Assembly (NCBI GenBank): GCA_028015205.1
Contig: CM051517.1
Coordinates: 46,325,135 to 46,389,134, forward strand
DNA: 64,000 bases
Source: Mytilisepta virgata
Lineage: Eukaryota > Mollusca > Bivalvia > Mytilida > Mytilidae
Direction of reading: 5' to 3'
Part shown: positions 10,348 to 22,310 of the stretch, piece by piece
Layout of the letters: each line of letters starts with the position of its first letter
Numbering within the stretch: position 1 is the stretch's first letter
Program-made: the position numbers and the translations under genes
Notes under the pieces: generated by a model
Seen by the model: only the letters and a program-made list of their open reading frames with translations
What the model was told of the DNA's origin: nothing
Databases searched by the model: none

Positions 10348-11510
10348 TGAGGAAGTGGAGGCCCCCTGATGCTATCCCAGAGGAGGAATGGAGAGTGGTA
10401 TACCAAGTGGTGGTGCCTAAAGTCTATAGGCAAGAAATTATTGGGCTTGCCCATGACACCTTCTTGGCTGGACATTTAGGTATAAGGAAGACTTACCTTA
10501 AGATACATGTATTACAACATTTCTAAAGGCACAGAATTAGAAATGAAGTCACAGAATACTGGAAATCATGCCATATATGCCAGGTTGTTGGCAAGCCTAA
10601 CCAGAAAATACCACCAGCACCACTTCTGCCAATTCCAGCCTTTGAAGAACCTTTCAGCCGAGTACTTATTGATTGCGTTGGACCTTTACCAAAGACCAAG
10701 ACTGGAAATGCTTATTTACTGACGATCATGTGTAAATCCACTCGCTTTCCTGAGGCTATTCCCTTAAGGAATATCAAGACACCAACTATTGTCAAAGCTC
10801 TTATCAAATTTTTTACATTAGTAGGACTTCCTAAGTCTATACAGTCCGACCAGGGTTCAAATTTTATGTCATGTTTATTTCAGCAGGTCATTTACCAGTT
10901 AGGGATTGCTCAGTATAGATCAAGTGCTTATCATCCAGAATCTCAAGGTGCCTTAGAACGTTTTCATCAAACATTGAAGAACATGATTAGAACTTTTTAT
11001 CTTCAATTTGATAGGGACTGGGATGATGGTGTTCACTTTCTACTTTTTGCGGTCCGAGAGGCTGTTCAAGAATCCCTTGGTTTTAGCCCCTTTGAGTTAG
11101 TGTTTGGTCATACTGTAAGGGGACCTTTGAAATTGATTAAGGAAAATGGCTTACTGAACACACTGACTTGAATTTTCTAGACTATGTATCTAGATTTAAA
11201 GAAAAATTGTATACTGCTTGTCAAATTGCTCAGAAAAACTTAAAAACTGTACAGAATAAAATGAAAATATGGTATGATAAAGATGCCAGGGATAGAGTTT
11301 TTGAGTCTGGTGATAAGGTGCTTGTACTTTTGCCAGTCCCTGGGCATCCTTTACAGGCTAAATACTGTGGTCCTTATACAATCGACAGTAAAATTAATGA
11401 TTTGAATTATATTGTAAAAACTCCAGGTCGGCGTAAACAAAATAGAGTGTGTCACATTAATATGTTAAAACCATATTTTGAGCGTACTATTGAAAGTGAG
11501 AGTAAACCAG
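10233..11510 (+). pseudogene. integrase (LTR element), broken by stop and frame changes
   Basis: The N-terminal HHCC zinc domain starts in the Gag frame and continues in another from about 10330 (AHDTFLAGH...CHIC). It contains an in-frame TAA at 10524-10526. The catalytic core has D at 10671, D at 10848 (QSDQGSNF) and E at 10956 (GALERFHQ); the spacing of the last two is exactly D-x35-E, so the DDE triad is intact. A frame change near 11150-11166 leads into the C-terminal region with a GPY motif (11369-11377) and HINMLKPYFER. GPY/F integrases are a Ty3/Gypsy-retrovirus trait. It lies directly upstream of the reverse transcriptase, opposite to ordinary Gypsy elements. The lesions suggest a dead copy. 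Confidence 0.9.
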
Positions 11511-11519
11511 TTGCCACTT

Positions 11520-13021
11520 TAGCCATGGTTAAATCGGAGAACGATCATGACAAACCAAATATAATTGAACCATCTTTTGATTCCAAGACTATGGAACAAA
11601 CTGTTAGATTGAAAAATTCTGAAATTTTGTCAAATTTAGACTCAAAACTTGCACATCTGACTTTTGATCGCAAAGAAAAATTGAAAACTTTGGTATTTTC
11701 TTTTAAAAATCTTTTTTCAGATGTGCCAAACAAAACCACTGCTGTTTGTCGTGATGTTGATATAGGCGATTCTTCTCCAATTAAGCAACATCCTTACCGG
11801 CTCAGTCCACTTAAACTTGATTTTATGAGACAAGAAATTAGATATATGCTTGACAATGATATTATTGAGGCGAGTAACAGTGAATGGAGCTCTCCTTGTC
11901 TTCTTGTGCCCAAACCAGATAAACCTTTCGTTTCGTTACTGATTTTAGAAAAGTGAACTCAGTTTCAAAATCTGACTCCTATCCGATTCCAAGGATAGAT
12001 GATTGCATTGATAACTTTGGACAAGCAAAATTCGTAAGCAAATTTGATTTATTAAAAGGTGACTGGCAGGTCCCCTTGACACAGAGAGCTCGTGAAATAT
12101 CAGCTTTTGTCCCACCAGACGGCTTATTTCAATATACTGTCATGCCGTTTGGTATGAAAAATGCTCCAGCTACATTTCAAAGAATGCTCAATAATGTTAT
12201 AAAAGATTTAGACTGTTGTTATGCTTATATTGATGATCTTATTGTATGTAGTGATAGTTGGGAAGAGCATTTAACACATTTATATGATACTTTTGATAGA
12301 TTGTCACAATCAAATTTGACCGTTAATCTTAGTAAAAGTGAATTTTGTAAGGCCACTGCTGATTATTTAGGGCACACAGTTGGCCAAGGTCAAGTAAAAC
12401 CTATTATGGCTAAAGTGGATGCAATTACCAATTTTCCTCCTCCTACAAATAAAAAACAACTTATGAGATATTTAGGCATGATTGGAATTTACAGAAAATA
12501 TTGTTCAAACTTTGCTACTGTTGTTCAACCATTGACTCATCTTTTACGGAAAGATTCTAAATTCATCTGGAGTGATAATTGTCAAAACGCTTTTGAAAAA
12601 AGCAAATCACTTTTAATTAACAGTCCCGTTCTTATCACTCCAGACTTTAAAAAGCAATTCAAACTTGCCGTTGACGCAAGTGATGTAGGAGTTGGAGCCG
12701 TTTTATATCAAGAAACAGATGATAATGTTGAGAAACCTATATCATATTTTTCCAAAAAATTAGATAAACATCAGAAAAATTATTCCACTATTGAAAAAAG
12801 AATGTTTTGCACTGTTGTCTGCACTTCAACATTTTGATGTATATTTAAATCCTATTCTGGTTTATACTGATCATAATCCTCTCACCTTCATACATAAAAT
12901 GAGAAACAAGAACCAGAGGTTGACTAGGTGAAGTTTATTGTTACAGGAATATGATATTATTGTAAAACATATTAAAGGTAAAGATAATGTAATAGCAGAT
13001 GCTTTATCTAGATCTTATTAA
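11520..13021 (+). pseudogene. reverse transcriptase and RNase H (LTR element), broken
   Basis: The linker and RT start share a frame with the integrase tail (DIIEASNSEWSSPCLLVPKP). A one-base deletion near 11928 shifts the frame within the conserved F-x-V/T-D-F-R block. The RT palm carries FDLLKGDWQVPL and the catalytic YIDD at 12226-12237, with MPFGMKNAPATFQ before it. RNase H follows (LAVDASDVGVGAVL, a TIEK glutamate, a later TDHNPLTF). A one-base insertion near 12805 and a TGA in place of tryptophan at 12929-12931 break it. The last frame ends NVIADALSRSY then TAA at 13019-13021. The domain ends the pol region, with no integrase after it. Confidence 0.92.
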
Positions 13022-13090
13022 AACACTGTATACATACTATATATTTTTGTATATATTGTTCATGAAGTTCTCGTTACACTCAAACTTCTT

Positions 13091-13103
13091 TTAAGGGGGG
13101 AGG
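13091..13103 (+). other. polypurine tract
   Basis: TTAAGGGGGGAGG abuts the 3' LTR at 13104. It is the expected primer site for plus-strand DNA synthesis. Confidence 0.85.
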
Positions 13104-13729
13104 TGTTATGATGTTGTAATTATTATATTTATTTATCTTGGCCTAATTTGTTTTGCGTAGCCTTATAACATGTATAATATGTTTACATAATACTTATAGT
13201 TGTTTACCAAATAATGTTATAACTGCGCAGTTTAGAAATCACTGGAACAATAATAGATACTGATGGAATGACTAGAACTTTCTATTTGACTTACGTAATA
13301 ATTCTGGTGTAATTCAAACTTCTACCGTATTCTAGAAGGATTCTATGGATTTCGTGGTGGTTATATATACGGACGAAGGTTGGACTTTCAAAACATAACA
13401 TATCGAACCAGACGTTAACATTCTTGTGTTCTCAGCGTTTGGATTGACACACTTTTATTTATGTTTCACACATCATACTTGACACACTTTTACTTACGTT
13501 ACATCATACTAGATTGTGACTGATTGAATATAATATTCCTTTTGGATTCCCGCAACAGTGACGAGAAGAATTCCGGATACAGAAAAGACATAGGATTTTG
13601 AACAGTTAAGTTGACATTTTATTTCGTGTAATATTTTTGTAAACTTGTATATAATAAATCTTGTTAAATTTTATTATTGATTTGTGTCTTTTGTTGGCTA
13701 CAATTTAAAAGGTGATATTGGCCGTAACA
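13104..13729 (+). repeat. 3' LTR
   Basis: A 626-bp repeat starting TGTTATG and ending CCGTAACA, matching the 5' LTR. I count roughly a dozen substitutions and an 8-base indel (GTAGCCTT region near 13157). The TATA and AATAAA motifs are conserved. Confidence 0.95.
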
Positions 13730-13899
13730 AATACAAACTTCAAACTATTTTAAACAGACGTTTAAAAAGGGTCCCTATCAAAATCAATGACCGGAAATAT
13801 AGAAGTGCCCTAAAAAAGTAAAGGAATGTCATAAAATAAACACCGGGATGCCGAAAAATCGACATACCAAAAACAATGTATTGTAACAGTGACTGTTGG

Positions 13900-14618
13900 G
13901 CGTACGAAGTCATTGAAACCATTTTTTCTAAATTCCCCTTCAAAAAACAAATAATTGCCCATCTTCGCTATCGAGAGATGGGATAATTCTTTTCAATGGA
14001 CATTATTTCCAATTAGAAAAACTCTTTAAAATTGCAAACCAAGAGCACAAATTATTGAAATTTACTTACAACTACTCATATCATCAAACACCATTTTTAG
14101 ATAATGAAATATACAAAGGGAATAGATACAAAGAAACAGGTTTTCTGGATATCAAATCATTCCACAAACCAATGGAAACCTTTGGATACTTACATCGATC
14201 CTCATCCCACAATGACAAAGTATTCAAAGGTACAGAAAAAGGGGAAATAATTAGACAAATACGAAACAACAGTGACTCAGAACAAAGAAAACAAGAAATC
14301 GAACTAACTATCTAACGATTCTTAAAAAGAGGATATAAAGTAAAAGAAATCAATTCCATAATCAAATCAACAAACATTATGTCAAGGGCAAAAACTCTTG
14401 AATATAAGAAAAAATCTAACATAAATATTCCGATAGTTCTTACAACAAAATATCATAGCGGTTTACGACATCTACCAATATTAATCCGAAAACACTGGCA
14501 TCTCATTACTGAAAATGAACTAGCTAACCAATTGCTTCAAAGACCACCAATGGTTGCATACAAGCGTAACAAAAACTTTGTGCAATATGTAACTTCAGCT
14601 GAAATGCATACAAACTAA
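13900..14618 (+). pseudogene. Penelope-like reverse transcriptase remnant (C-terminal part)
   Basis: A segment reading YEVIETIFSKFPF then a damaged YRDDG catalytic motif near 13970-13980 (frameshift there) leads into FNGHYFQLEKLF and a long frame. That frame has TPFLDNEIYKG, HKPMETFGYLHR, a stop at 14313-14315, then RGYKVKEI, TKYHSGLRHLPILIRKHWHL and PPMVAYKRNKNF. This succession (palm, 'FLD...YKG', 'HKP..T..YLH', 'YH..L..L...W', 'A+KR.KN+') is that of the C-terminal half of Penelope-like reverse transcriptases. No GIY-YIG endonuclease is visible downstream. It directly abuts the right side of the LTR element, inside the CENP-H intron. The clade is uncertain. Confidence 0.65.
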
Positions 14619-17600
14619 AAATCTAAAACCTCAAGTTTAAATAATCTCAACAAAAGTATTTATTCCTCTAAACACTGAAATGGCAACACCATATACTGTC
14701 CTATTAAACCACAATGGTTTTTATCTCCTGGATGGCTGATGAGGATTGGGGAAATCAGAAATATGGTAAATTTCAATTCAAATAAACCAAAACTATTATT
14801 GATAATAGAAAACTAACATGTTGAACAAAACAATTGATTTAACAGTACCAGCAAGATATTACCTATAATGATCTACAATAACAAAAATAACTGTTAACTC
14901 AACAAACTATATCAAGATGTTATCCTCAAAATATGAAGAGATTTTATCGAAATAAATTTACCTATATTACTAGTAAGCATGTGATATTTCATATTTCAAC
15001 AATCTATTACCATCACACAATGCATAGGACTTATATAAATTAAATTAAATAAATATGTTGCCACATTTATCTACAATTTAATGCACATGTATGCATTAAT
15101 CGAACTAATCTACACTAAATGATTCAGATGAGTTAATTGAGAAGTAGGTGAATGGGCCTTGTGTGTAATTTTAATGTCATATCTTCCTCTTTTTTCCTGT
15201 GAAAAACATGTCTGAAAATATAAAGCTTTTAAATGTAAAAAAAAATAATTTCCGTGCTGATAGTGTGGGTCAGCAATGCCAAACAAAATTTTTTAAGGGT
15301 GGCCTTATTCCTAGTGTCTTCTTTAGCATTACTACTTTATATTTACCAGTAATTGTATCAAAAATATGACACACAACAGCATACAAGTGACAAGCTTCTA
15401 ACCCAAAATCAGGAGTTTTGTGAATTTTCGTCAGTAATTTAGATGTCCTTTTGGGAGACTAAATATAGATCTTTCTAAATAAATCATATGAAGTTTGTCA
15501 GATAGAAGTTGGGAGTTCGGATTTTTCATTGGGAGTGCCCTTTGAATATCAGAAAATTTATACCTCCAGACTGGAGTATGCAATATGTATAACAATAGAA
15601 ATCTGCCAAGTATCTGAATAAATCATAAAGAGAAGTATTGAAAAGTTGTCTACATTAAATTTACAGTATAAAGTGACAAATTTGGAGACAATGTCAAAGA
15701 CTGATGAATCTATAAGATTATGTGTACTGTCACCACAGGTGTTTTTAATTTTTTTTACTAAAATTTGGAGAAATTTTTATGATTTAAAATATCCACATAA
15801 AGGAAAGAATTGTTTTGACTTTAAGGATTTTCTGAGTATATCGAACGTTCCCAAATTTTTACGGGGTACAATGCTAATTTTCTAATTTCGATCCATTAGG
15901 GGGGGGGGGTTGTTATTTTCAGGTAATCTTAGTATTAAAATACTTTTATTCACAACATAAATAATGGAATCATATGGTTTCAATGTCTGTCTTCCACCAT
16001 CGTACTTGTCTTAAAAAAATGACAACAGAGTTCGATCTTTCCTTGGCTGGATTTCCTCTCTGGTTGATAGATCTCTCTTAGAAGTCGGTATAGGACTTAC
16101 AGGTTTGACGTTTTGTCCCAATTTATCGACTTTTGCTCGAGTTTATATGGTATTAAGTAAGACATGTCTTTATCACAAAGTCATATAAATAATCTGATTA
16201 TATCTTTCCAATGTACCGGGTAAACAAATTTCAAAATTTGTACTATGATGCTATTATACTATTATACTATTTGCTTTGGTGCAATCTGTAATATATGTAC
16301 AGAAGGTGAAAAAATAGGAATTGATTTTACAAATATCAAAGCATACACTATGGTATATATTTCACATTCATATGCTGAGAACCTATAAAAATCTTTAGTT
16401 TACCAAACCAAAATGCAGATTGGTAATGGATATTTCCCCTAGTGATTTTCATTTTTAATTTTAATCATAAATTTATAAGATAACATAATCATAATTAATT
16501 GGTATTGAAAGTTATGTGTGTGAAATTGTCAAGAAATAAAAATTGATTATTTATTTCTGTAGATATGAAGGTTTGAAATGTTATATGAATTTGATTGTAT
16601 ATTTTATGTAGGAAATTAAATTAACTTTGACAATAAAATTGTATTAATATTTATAAAGGAGATAAAATGGTTTTATGTGATTACAAGTTTCAGATCAATG
16701 ACATTATTGATCTGATAACCTTAAAAATTATTTATTTTCTAATCAAAATATCAAAATAACCTATGAAAATATGTATTATGTGTGTAAAATATCAAAATAA
16801 CCTTTCAAAATATTTATTCTTTATATAAAATATCAATATTGTTAATGATATTGAAGAAAATATATTTTACAAAAAGTAATACATGAAATGACTACATAAT
16901 TTGTAAATCAGTTATTTACTTTTGGCACAGTTTGATAATTTGGGAAAATTTAAATTTTAAATTCTTTATGCTAAATGATAACTATTGTTTGTCAATAAAA
17001 GCTCCTAAGGAGATTTTTATGCATATTAATTATTATAATACAAAATATGTGGTGTATGTTCATAATTCCATGAGTCATATACAGATTAAATTAGGGTAAT
17101 GGAATATTAAGATTTATAACTTTAATGAATTGAAAATCTTTTACCTTCATAATTTGCTTGTTGAAATACTATTTCTTTCCTCAAGTCTTGGTAGAAATTG
17201 GGGTCATAAATCAATGTCTTGACCCAAGCAAAATTGAATTATAGATTGACAAAAAAAAACAACTTTTCATAAGAAAAAATATTTGACTCAACCACAATGA
17301 TAAAAACAGTAATTCTGAATACTTTATAAGATAAAAGGGGAAGGATTACTGCTGAGGTTTAATTCTAGTACCTCAAGTTTTAAACATCTTTGTATAGAAA
17401 AATCAACTTTTGTATAGTAGGTATATAATTTAGTTTTCCCAAAGTCTTGGTGGAAGCTGTCAGCTGCGTTAATGCGTAAATATTTTTTTTCATTGTTTTT
17501 CTGTTGGAATAAATATGTGTTCTGAAGTTGTTAACCCTTCATGGATTAATATTTTGACACAATCAATTCATTTGAGCCCATTTTGCATCATTTAGGGCAT

Positions 17601-18296
17601 TTTATTTATGGAAAATTTTTCACATAAAAACATTTTTTTATGGAGGGTCAGCCATGCCTAAGATTCAAGTACCAGTTTGGACAAACATTTAATTATAATT
17701 GATCTAAGTGTGATCTGGCCAGATATGATGGTTATACCTTACTTTTTTGGAATCCTTAAAAATGGATATTTTGGTGGTCATGTGTTTCCACAATTTGAAC
17801 CAGAAAGGTTCCTTGACCACTCAGTACTTAACGATATATAACACATAAAAGTATACTTCATCCAACATTTCAGTCCAATACCTTATAAATTTGGCACAGA
17901 CCCAGTTTTAAGGTCTTTTGCACAAGGAGATCAATTTTCAGAGGGGCACCCACTGGTGTGACCACCACCCATTGAGTAACCCTTAAGCAACAGCTGGCAT
18001 TATCACTTGATAATGACAGGTTATTTATCACATGGTAAGGACCAGTACAAGCATTACTTTTGAATAATGGGAATATCCAAATTTTATCTGATATGAAAAC
18101 ATGCTGTGGATATCACAAAAGGTTATTTCCCCTCAGGGGGGTAAGACAACAAGGAAAAATAACCCTTTCAGTAATATAACATTCATTATACATACTATAA
18201 CTAACTTGAAACTAATGAAGTCCTTATGTATGAAAACTTGTGTTCCTGAATGCATTCAGCAATTTATAAAATATTGTTATGTTATTTCTTTTGTAG
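14619..18296 (+). other. CENP-H intron, no coding signal
   Basis: Long AT-rich stretch. At 16741-16840 a phrase of about 50 bases (AAAATATCAAAATAACCT...) is repeated imperfectly twice. A G run lies at 15900-15910. A CTGATGA...GAAA pair near 14736 lacks a stem and was dismissed. Nothing else is recognised. Confidence 0.5.
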
Positions 18297-18450
18297 GTCA
18301 ATAAAAGAGTTTGATATTATTATGCAGAAGATAGTTATTGCTAGGCATACACTTCAGGGACTTGTTTTAGGCAGTGGAGTTAATTGGGCAGATGATCCAC
18401 ATCTTTTGGAAGTGGTGCTAAAATTGGGCGAGACTTTAGACTTTAAATGA
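18297..18450 (+). CDS. CENPH: CENP-H terminal exon
   Basis: The acceptor TTCTTTTGTAG ends at 18296. The first G completes a glutamine codon begun at 5449-5450. The exon then reads SIKEFDIIMQKIVIARHTLQ and GLVLGSGVNWADDPHLLEVV, ending LKLGETLDFK and TGA (18448-18450). The block 'LILGSKVNWAEDP..KEIVLQL' closes vertebrate CENP-H, and the match here is close along its length, with the same distance to the stop. CENP-H is a subunit of the constitutive centromere-associated network needed for kinetochore assembly. The first exons lie at or beyond the left edge. I am confident of the family; the exact exon set is inferred from splice phases. Confidence 0.85.
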
Positions 18451-18589
18451 TACAGATTACTTGTATTTGTATAAATATAATCTGAATATTGATTTCTTTG
18501 TGACTGATGTACAGATATGTTTATATTATATACCAACACAATACTTATTACGACAATATAAAGGTCAAGTTTGAATTTGGATATGAATA

Positions 18590-19235
18590 ATGCCTTTTTA
18601 GCACACCTATTGTCATCACATTCCGTCCGTTGTCCATCTTCAGACAATTCACCATCACCTCTGAAACCTGCTTGGTCAATTTGATCCAAACTTGGCAGGA
18701 GTAATATATAGAAGGGTGTCTATAAAAAGATCATCATTTCGTTCTGATAGAATGATACCATGGCCACCAGAGGCAAGTCTTGATTCTAATTTGTTAAATT
18801 TTCAAATTTCCAATTTCTTCTCTAAAACTACAATGTCAAATGTTTTCAAACTTTATAGAAATGAGGATTTGGAGACCTTCTACATAGATTCATTATTTGG
18901 TGTTGAATGGTTGGTATAGATGGTGGCTACAGTGGCACATTGAAGATTATGGAAAATGACAATTTTATCATTTCTTCTGAAACTGCAAGGCCAGTACATG
19001 TATAATCAAACTTGGCAGGAATATCATATGGAAAATCCTTTATAAAACTTCCCCCTTTCATTTGGATCAAATAAAAAACCTGGCCACAGAGGCAATTCTT
19101 GAATCTGATTGGTCAAATTTTCAAATTCTTTTCCTCTAAAATTACAATGCCAAATCTTTTCATACTTATTTGGAGGGTACTTTATAACCCTATCTCATTT
19201 CCTTCTGACCTGACATAAGCTTTGATGTACAAATG
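18590..19235. repeat. dispersed bivalve repeat (CENP-H 3' flank)
   Basis: Contains 'GTCATCACATTCCGTCCGTT', 'CTCTGAAAC...CAATTTGATCC', 'AAACTTGGCAGGA' (twice) and 'ATGGCCACCAGAGGC' phrases. The same phrases occur at 48160-48730, so the two are copies of one diverged family. It starts about 140 bases after the CENP-H stop. Confidence 0.65.
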
Positions 19236-20225
19236 CTATTTAATATGCAGTATGCTATCTGTTTCATCATGCAGGCGAATAAGGCTCACTTGAGTCTGTA
19301 GTACCTTTCTAGAGTTATTGCCCTTTATCACTACAAAAATTGCTCATTTTGTTGTTTCCCAGTTTATCATCTTTAAATAGGAAATGTCCAAAATTGAGGT
19401 ATCCATTCTGAAAATTGGGTATTGTTTCACCAAATCATTTGAAAGTAAATGGTATGATTTGACCTGATATTTAGCCCCTTGAATTCCAAAATTAAAAAGT
19501 AATGAAAAACCTTCTCACAGCTATCTAGCCTTTCTACTTAAAAAAATGAAACTTTATTAATAAGTACATGAACACATTTTTCTTATTGTTTCCAGAGTAA
19601 ATATTCATAATTATTCTAAAAAACTTAAATCATCCTTACTAAAATGGTGAAAAATGGTTACAAAATATTGCCAAGTTCTTTGTATCTGTGATCAAAGTTT
19701 GAAGTTGCTAAAAAGACTCACTAGACTGAAATTTCCTTAGGCTCCTCTATCATGTCTATACTGTTACCGTATTAAAGTCAGATGTTGTTCTGGAGTTATG
19801 TCGCCTTGTCCGTAAAAAAATCAAATGTGCACGAAAAATCACAAAATTAACAATTTTTGGGTAAATTAAAAATCGTGTAGACTTCGATGTGCTCAATATA
19901 TCTTGTTAAAATTTGAAACATACTTTGTTAAGATAAGTATCTTTTAATGGTCAACTGCTAATCAATGCTAAACATATAGCTTCAACTCCTATTTTGTGTT
20001 TTAATTTAATGAAGTTTACCCTTCACTAAATGACAAACGTCAAGTAAAAAGCCTAAGCTATCATTAAGTACTCTTTTTAAAAATGTTGCATTTTAAGAAA
20101 ATGTTTTGTTTTCAACAAGAAATTTCTGAAATAGCGGCAATATGCTATCAAAGAAGCTAATTGTGAAGAAGTCAATGAAAAACACCAATTTTCACTCATT
20201 TTAGGACTTTTGAATTAAAATTTTT
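19236..20225. other. intergenic, no gene seen
   Basis: AT-rich non-coding sequence. Low-similarity repeat phrases are likely near 19270-19520, but I cannot place them in a family. Confidence 0.4.
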
Positions 20226-20328
20226 ATATGAGCAACAGCCTTGCCCAAAAAGATATTTCACTGAAATGTGTATTTATTTAAGACAAACATTATATTTAAA
20301 AATCTTTTTGGGCGATGCTGTTGCTCAT
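20226..20328. repeat. palindromic (inverted) repeat
   Basis: The left arm ATGAGCAACAGC-TTGCCCAAA (about 20228-20250) and the right arm TTTGGGCGATGCTGTTGCTCAT (about 20307-20328) are inverted copies around about 50 bp. It is probably the short relic of a foldback MITE. Confidence 0.75.
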
Positions 20329-21938
20329 AGTTGTTTTGACCAAAATCTACTGTGAAAACAGTCAGTTTTCGTCAAATCCTTGATTTAGCAGACCTTCATG
20401 ACGTTGCTGTTGAGTCATGGGAATGAATTTTGTACAGTGATTGATATATTGTTAAAGTTCAAGCATTATATGATTAAAATGATACAAATTTGAATCTGAA
20501 ATCTTACTTTTAATTTTTCATGTTAGATGAGGCCAAATAATAGCTGAAATTATACCTTCTACTTTGGAAATATTGTTATGTAGTCACCTAAGATAATGTA
20601 AGTAGTGGAAGCAGTTGCAAACAAAAACAAAAAAAGCTGGCCATCTTATTTTTCAACAGGAAAATTCATGTTCTTAATTATTAATAATTTCTTTTCATTG
20701 GCACATCTCTAAGTGGCCAACCCTTGTCCTAGTTGCTTTCATATCACAAGTACCATTTCTTTAAAGGTTTTTTCAATATTCTGTTTTAATCATTATTATT
20801 TAACATAAAATTTCCATTTCTACAGAACTCACTAGCTTCAAATTTGTCTAGTTACACCACTGTTAGAGACAACTTAACACAGATCAAGATTGAATTTGAC
20901 ATATTTCCTTTCTGTTGATTATGAGTTATGTCCCCTTTTTCTTGAATTTTTGACACCATTGTTGAGGGGGCCATTTAATCTCTGTCTTGTGTTTTGGCTG
21001 TTGCTCCTTCTAGAAGGCCACAAAATGACCCGCAGATGTAATTTATTTTTTCCGTTGCACAGTCCTAAGTGATGTCTCATTGACACTTTCTCCATAAATA
21101 TTGTCATGTTCATGGATTTATTTCTTGTTGCAAAACAATATCTAGGACATCAGTAATGTTTCCTGAAGTAGAATGTTTAATTGCAGTTTCAGGATTTTGC
21201 CACTTGTACAGGGGCATTTTGATTGTTTTCACTCCAATGTTGGAATTGTAAAATACTGCTTATTGAAATTCAATGAACTCTGCCCTTCATATGTTTGGGC
21301 TAGGCTTTTGAAAATACATATACATGTGTATCTGAAACAGAATGAAAATAAAAAAATGTATGTTTTTGAAAATACATGTATTTACAGATTCAGCAGTTGA
21401 ATTGATAATATTAAATTTCTATTAACTTGTCAGAAGGAGAAATTTACAAATAAAAAGCACAGTGGGAATGGAATAACAGTAATTCAGTAGTTTTAAAATG
21501 TACTTTTTATAAGATTAATTTCCAATTGGAAATGCTTATCAGAAAATTATTGCATAATGTAGGAAGAAATATCTGAAAAAGGCAATATAAATTTTTATTA
21601 TACGTCAAATGAATTATTGTATGTAAAACTAAATTTCATTGGTTATTGCGATCATGTTATCGACATTCATATTTTCCATCAAATTCAAATCAAATTCCAC
21701 CTTCGGAAATCTCGCTACTTTTCCAGTATTGATATCATCAAATGGAATTGAGACAAACTAAATATCAAGTTCGATTGAAAAAGCATGTTCATTACTGTAT
21801 TTTAAATAAAATGTGTTTGATTCGTTATAATAAAAAATGTTCCAAAGTGGAAAACTGTCCTCTAAACATATTGGTAAAAAATAATGTGATTTATACATTG
21901 AAAATCAAAATATCTTTGGTTTTATTCAGTATAATAAA
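20329..21938. other. intergenic, no gene seen
   Basis: Non-coding AT-rich sequence. A GC-richer patch near 20930-21080 looks like a dispersed repeat fragment ('CTTGTGTTTTGGCTGTTGCTCC'), but I cannot define it. The open frames here are short and overlap on both strands. Confidence 0.4.
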
Positions 21939-22024
21939 ACATTTATAGCCTGGTAGTGGGGGAAATATGAAGATTTCTTCACATCTCAATATCATATTCC
22001 CCTCACTACAATGCAATAAATGTA
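21939..22024. repeat. short foldback repeat
   Basis: ACATTTATAGCCTGGTAGTG on the left and CACTACAATGCAATAAATGT on the right are imperfect inverted copies, with GGGGGAAATATG paired to CATATTCCCC inside. It behaves as an 86-bp hairpin element. Confidence 0.75.
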
Positions 22025-22184
22025 TAATATTTGGTCAAATATTATAAATATGGGATTATAAAAATGCAAGTATATTTGTATGCATCAGCAAGACGACATC
22101 GTTGATCATGGTGTATCAACGGAACAGGAAGACAGGACCATATGATGAATGGCATGTTTAACCATTAAATGGACAGAAAGCCAT

Positions 22185-22310
22185 AGGACAAAAAGTCACA
22201 ATTCAAATATTTGCATATTGAAATAATGTTCATGACAAAAAGTCACAGGATTTGTATTTTGTCATTTACACTAAGGGGCTAGTTGTTTTTAGGACAAAAT
22301 GTCACAATGC
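22185..22310. repeat. short direct repeats 'GGACAAAAAGTCACA'
   Basis: AGGACAAAAAGTCACAA (22188-), ATGACAAAAAGTCACAGG (22233-) and AGGACAAAATGTCACAAT (22291-) repeat about every 50 bases. A fourth partial copy, AGGACAAAAGCTCA, is at 22407. Non-coding, function unknown. Confidence 0.6.

Larger units (their letters stand above)
7684..13733 (+). mobile_element. Ty3/Gypsy-type LTR retrotransposon with integrase upstream of RT (Gmr1-like order)
   Basis: Complete element from 7688 to 13729, with two LTRs, a primer-binding site, Gag, a degenerate protease, integrase, reverse transcriptase, RNase H and a polypurine tract, flanked by AATA on both sides (7684-7687 and 13730-13733). The order Gag-(PR)-IN-RT-RH is that of Ty1/Copia. 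However, the integrase has a GPY/F-type tail and the RT/RH are Gypsy-type, which together define the Gmr1-like group. There is no envelope gene. The pol region carries three single-base frameshifts, a further frame change at the Gag-Pol junction and two in-frame stops. The LTRs differ at roughly 2% of sites plus one 8-base indel. It is inserted in sense orientation in the last CENP-H intron. Confidence 0.95.

Noticed and set aside
10320..10360. Programmed frameshift at the Gag-Pol junction
   Set aside because: The frame change falls inside the integrase zinc-binding domain, and no slippery heptamer with downstream pseudoknot is evident; with other lesions nearby it is more likely a mutation or sequencing error.
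14734..14752. CTGATGA followed by GAAA, as in a hammerhead core
   Set aside because: The 8 bases between the two core strands form no stem II, and no stem I partner exists.
15690..15715. CTGATGA with an ATCT-AGAT hairpin
   Set aside because: The second core strand reads TATG instead of GAAA and no cleavage-site strand follows.
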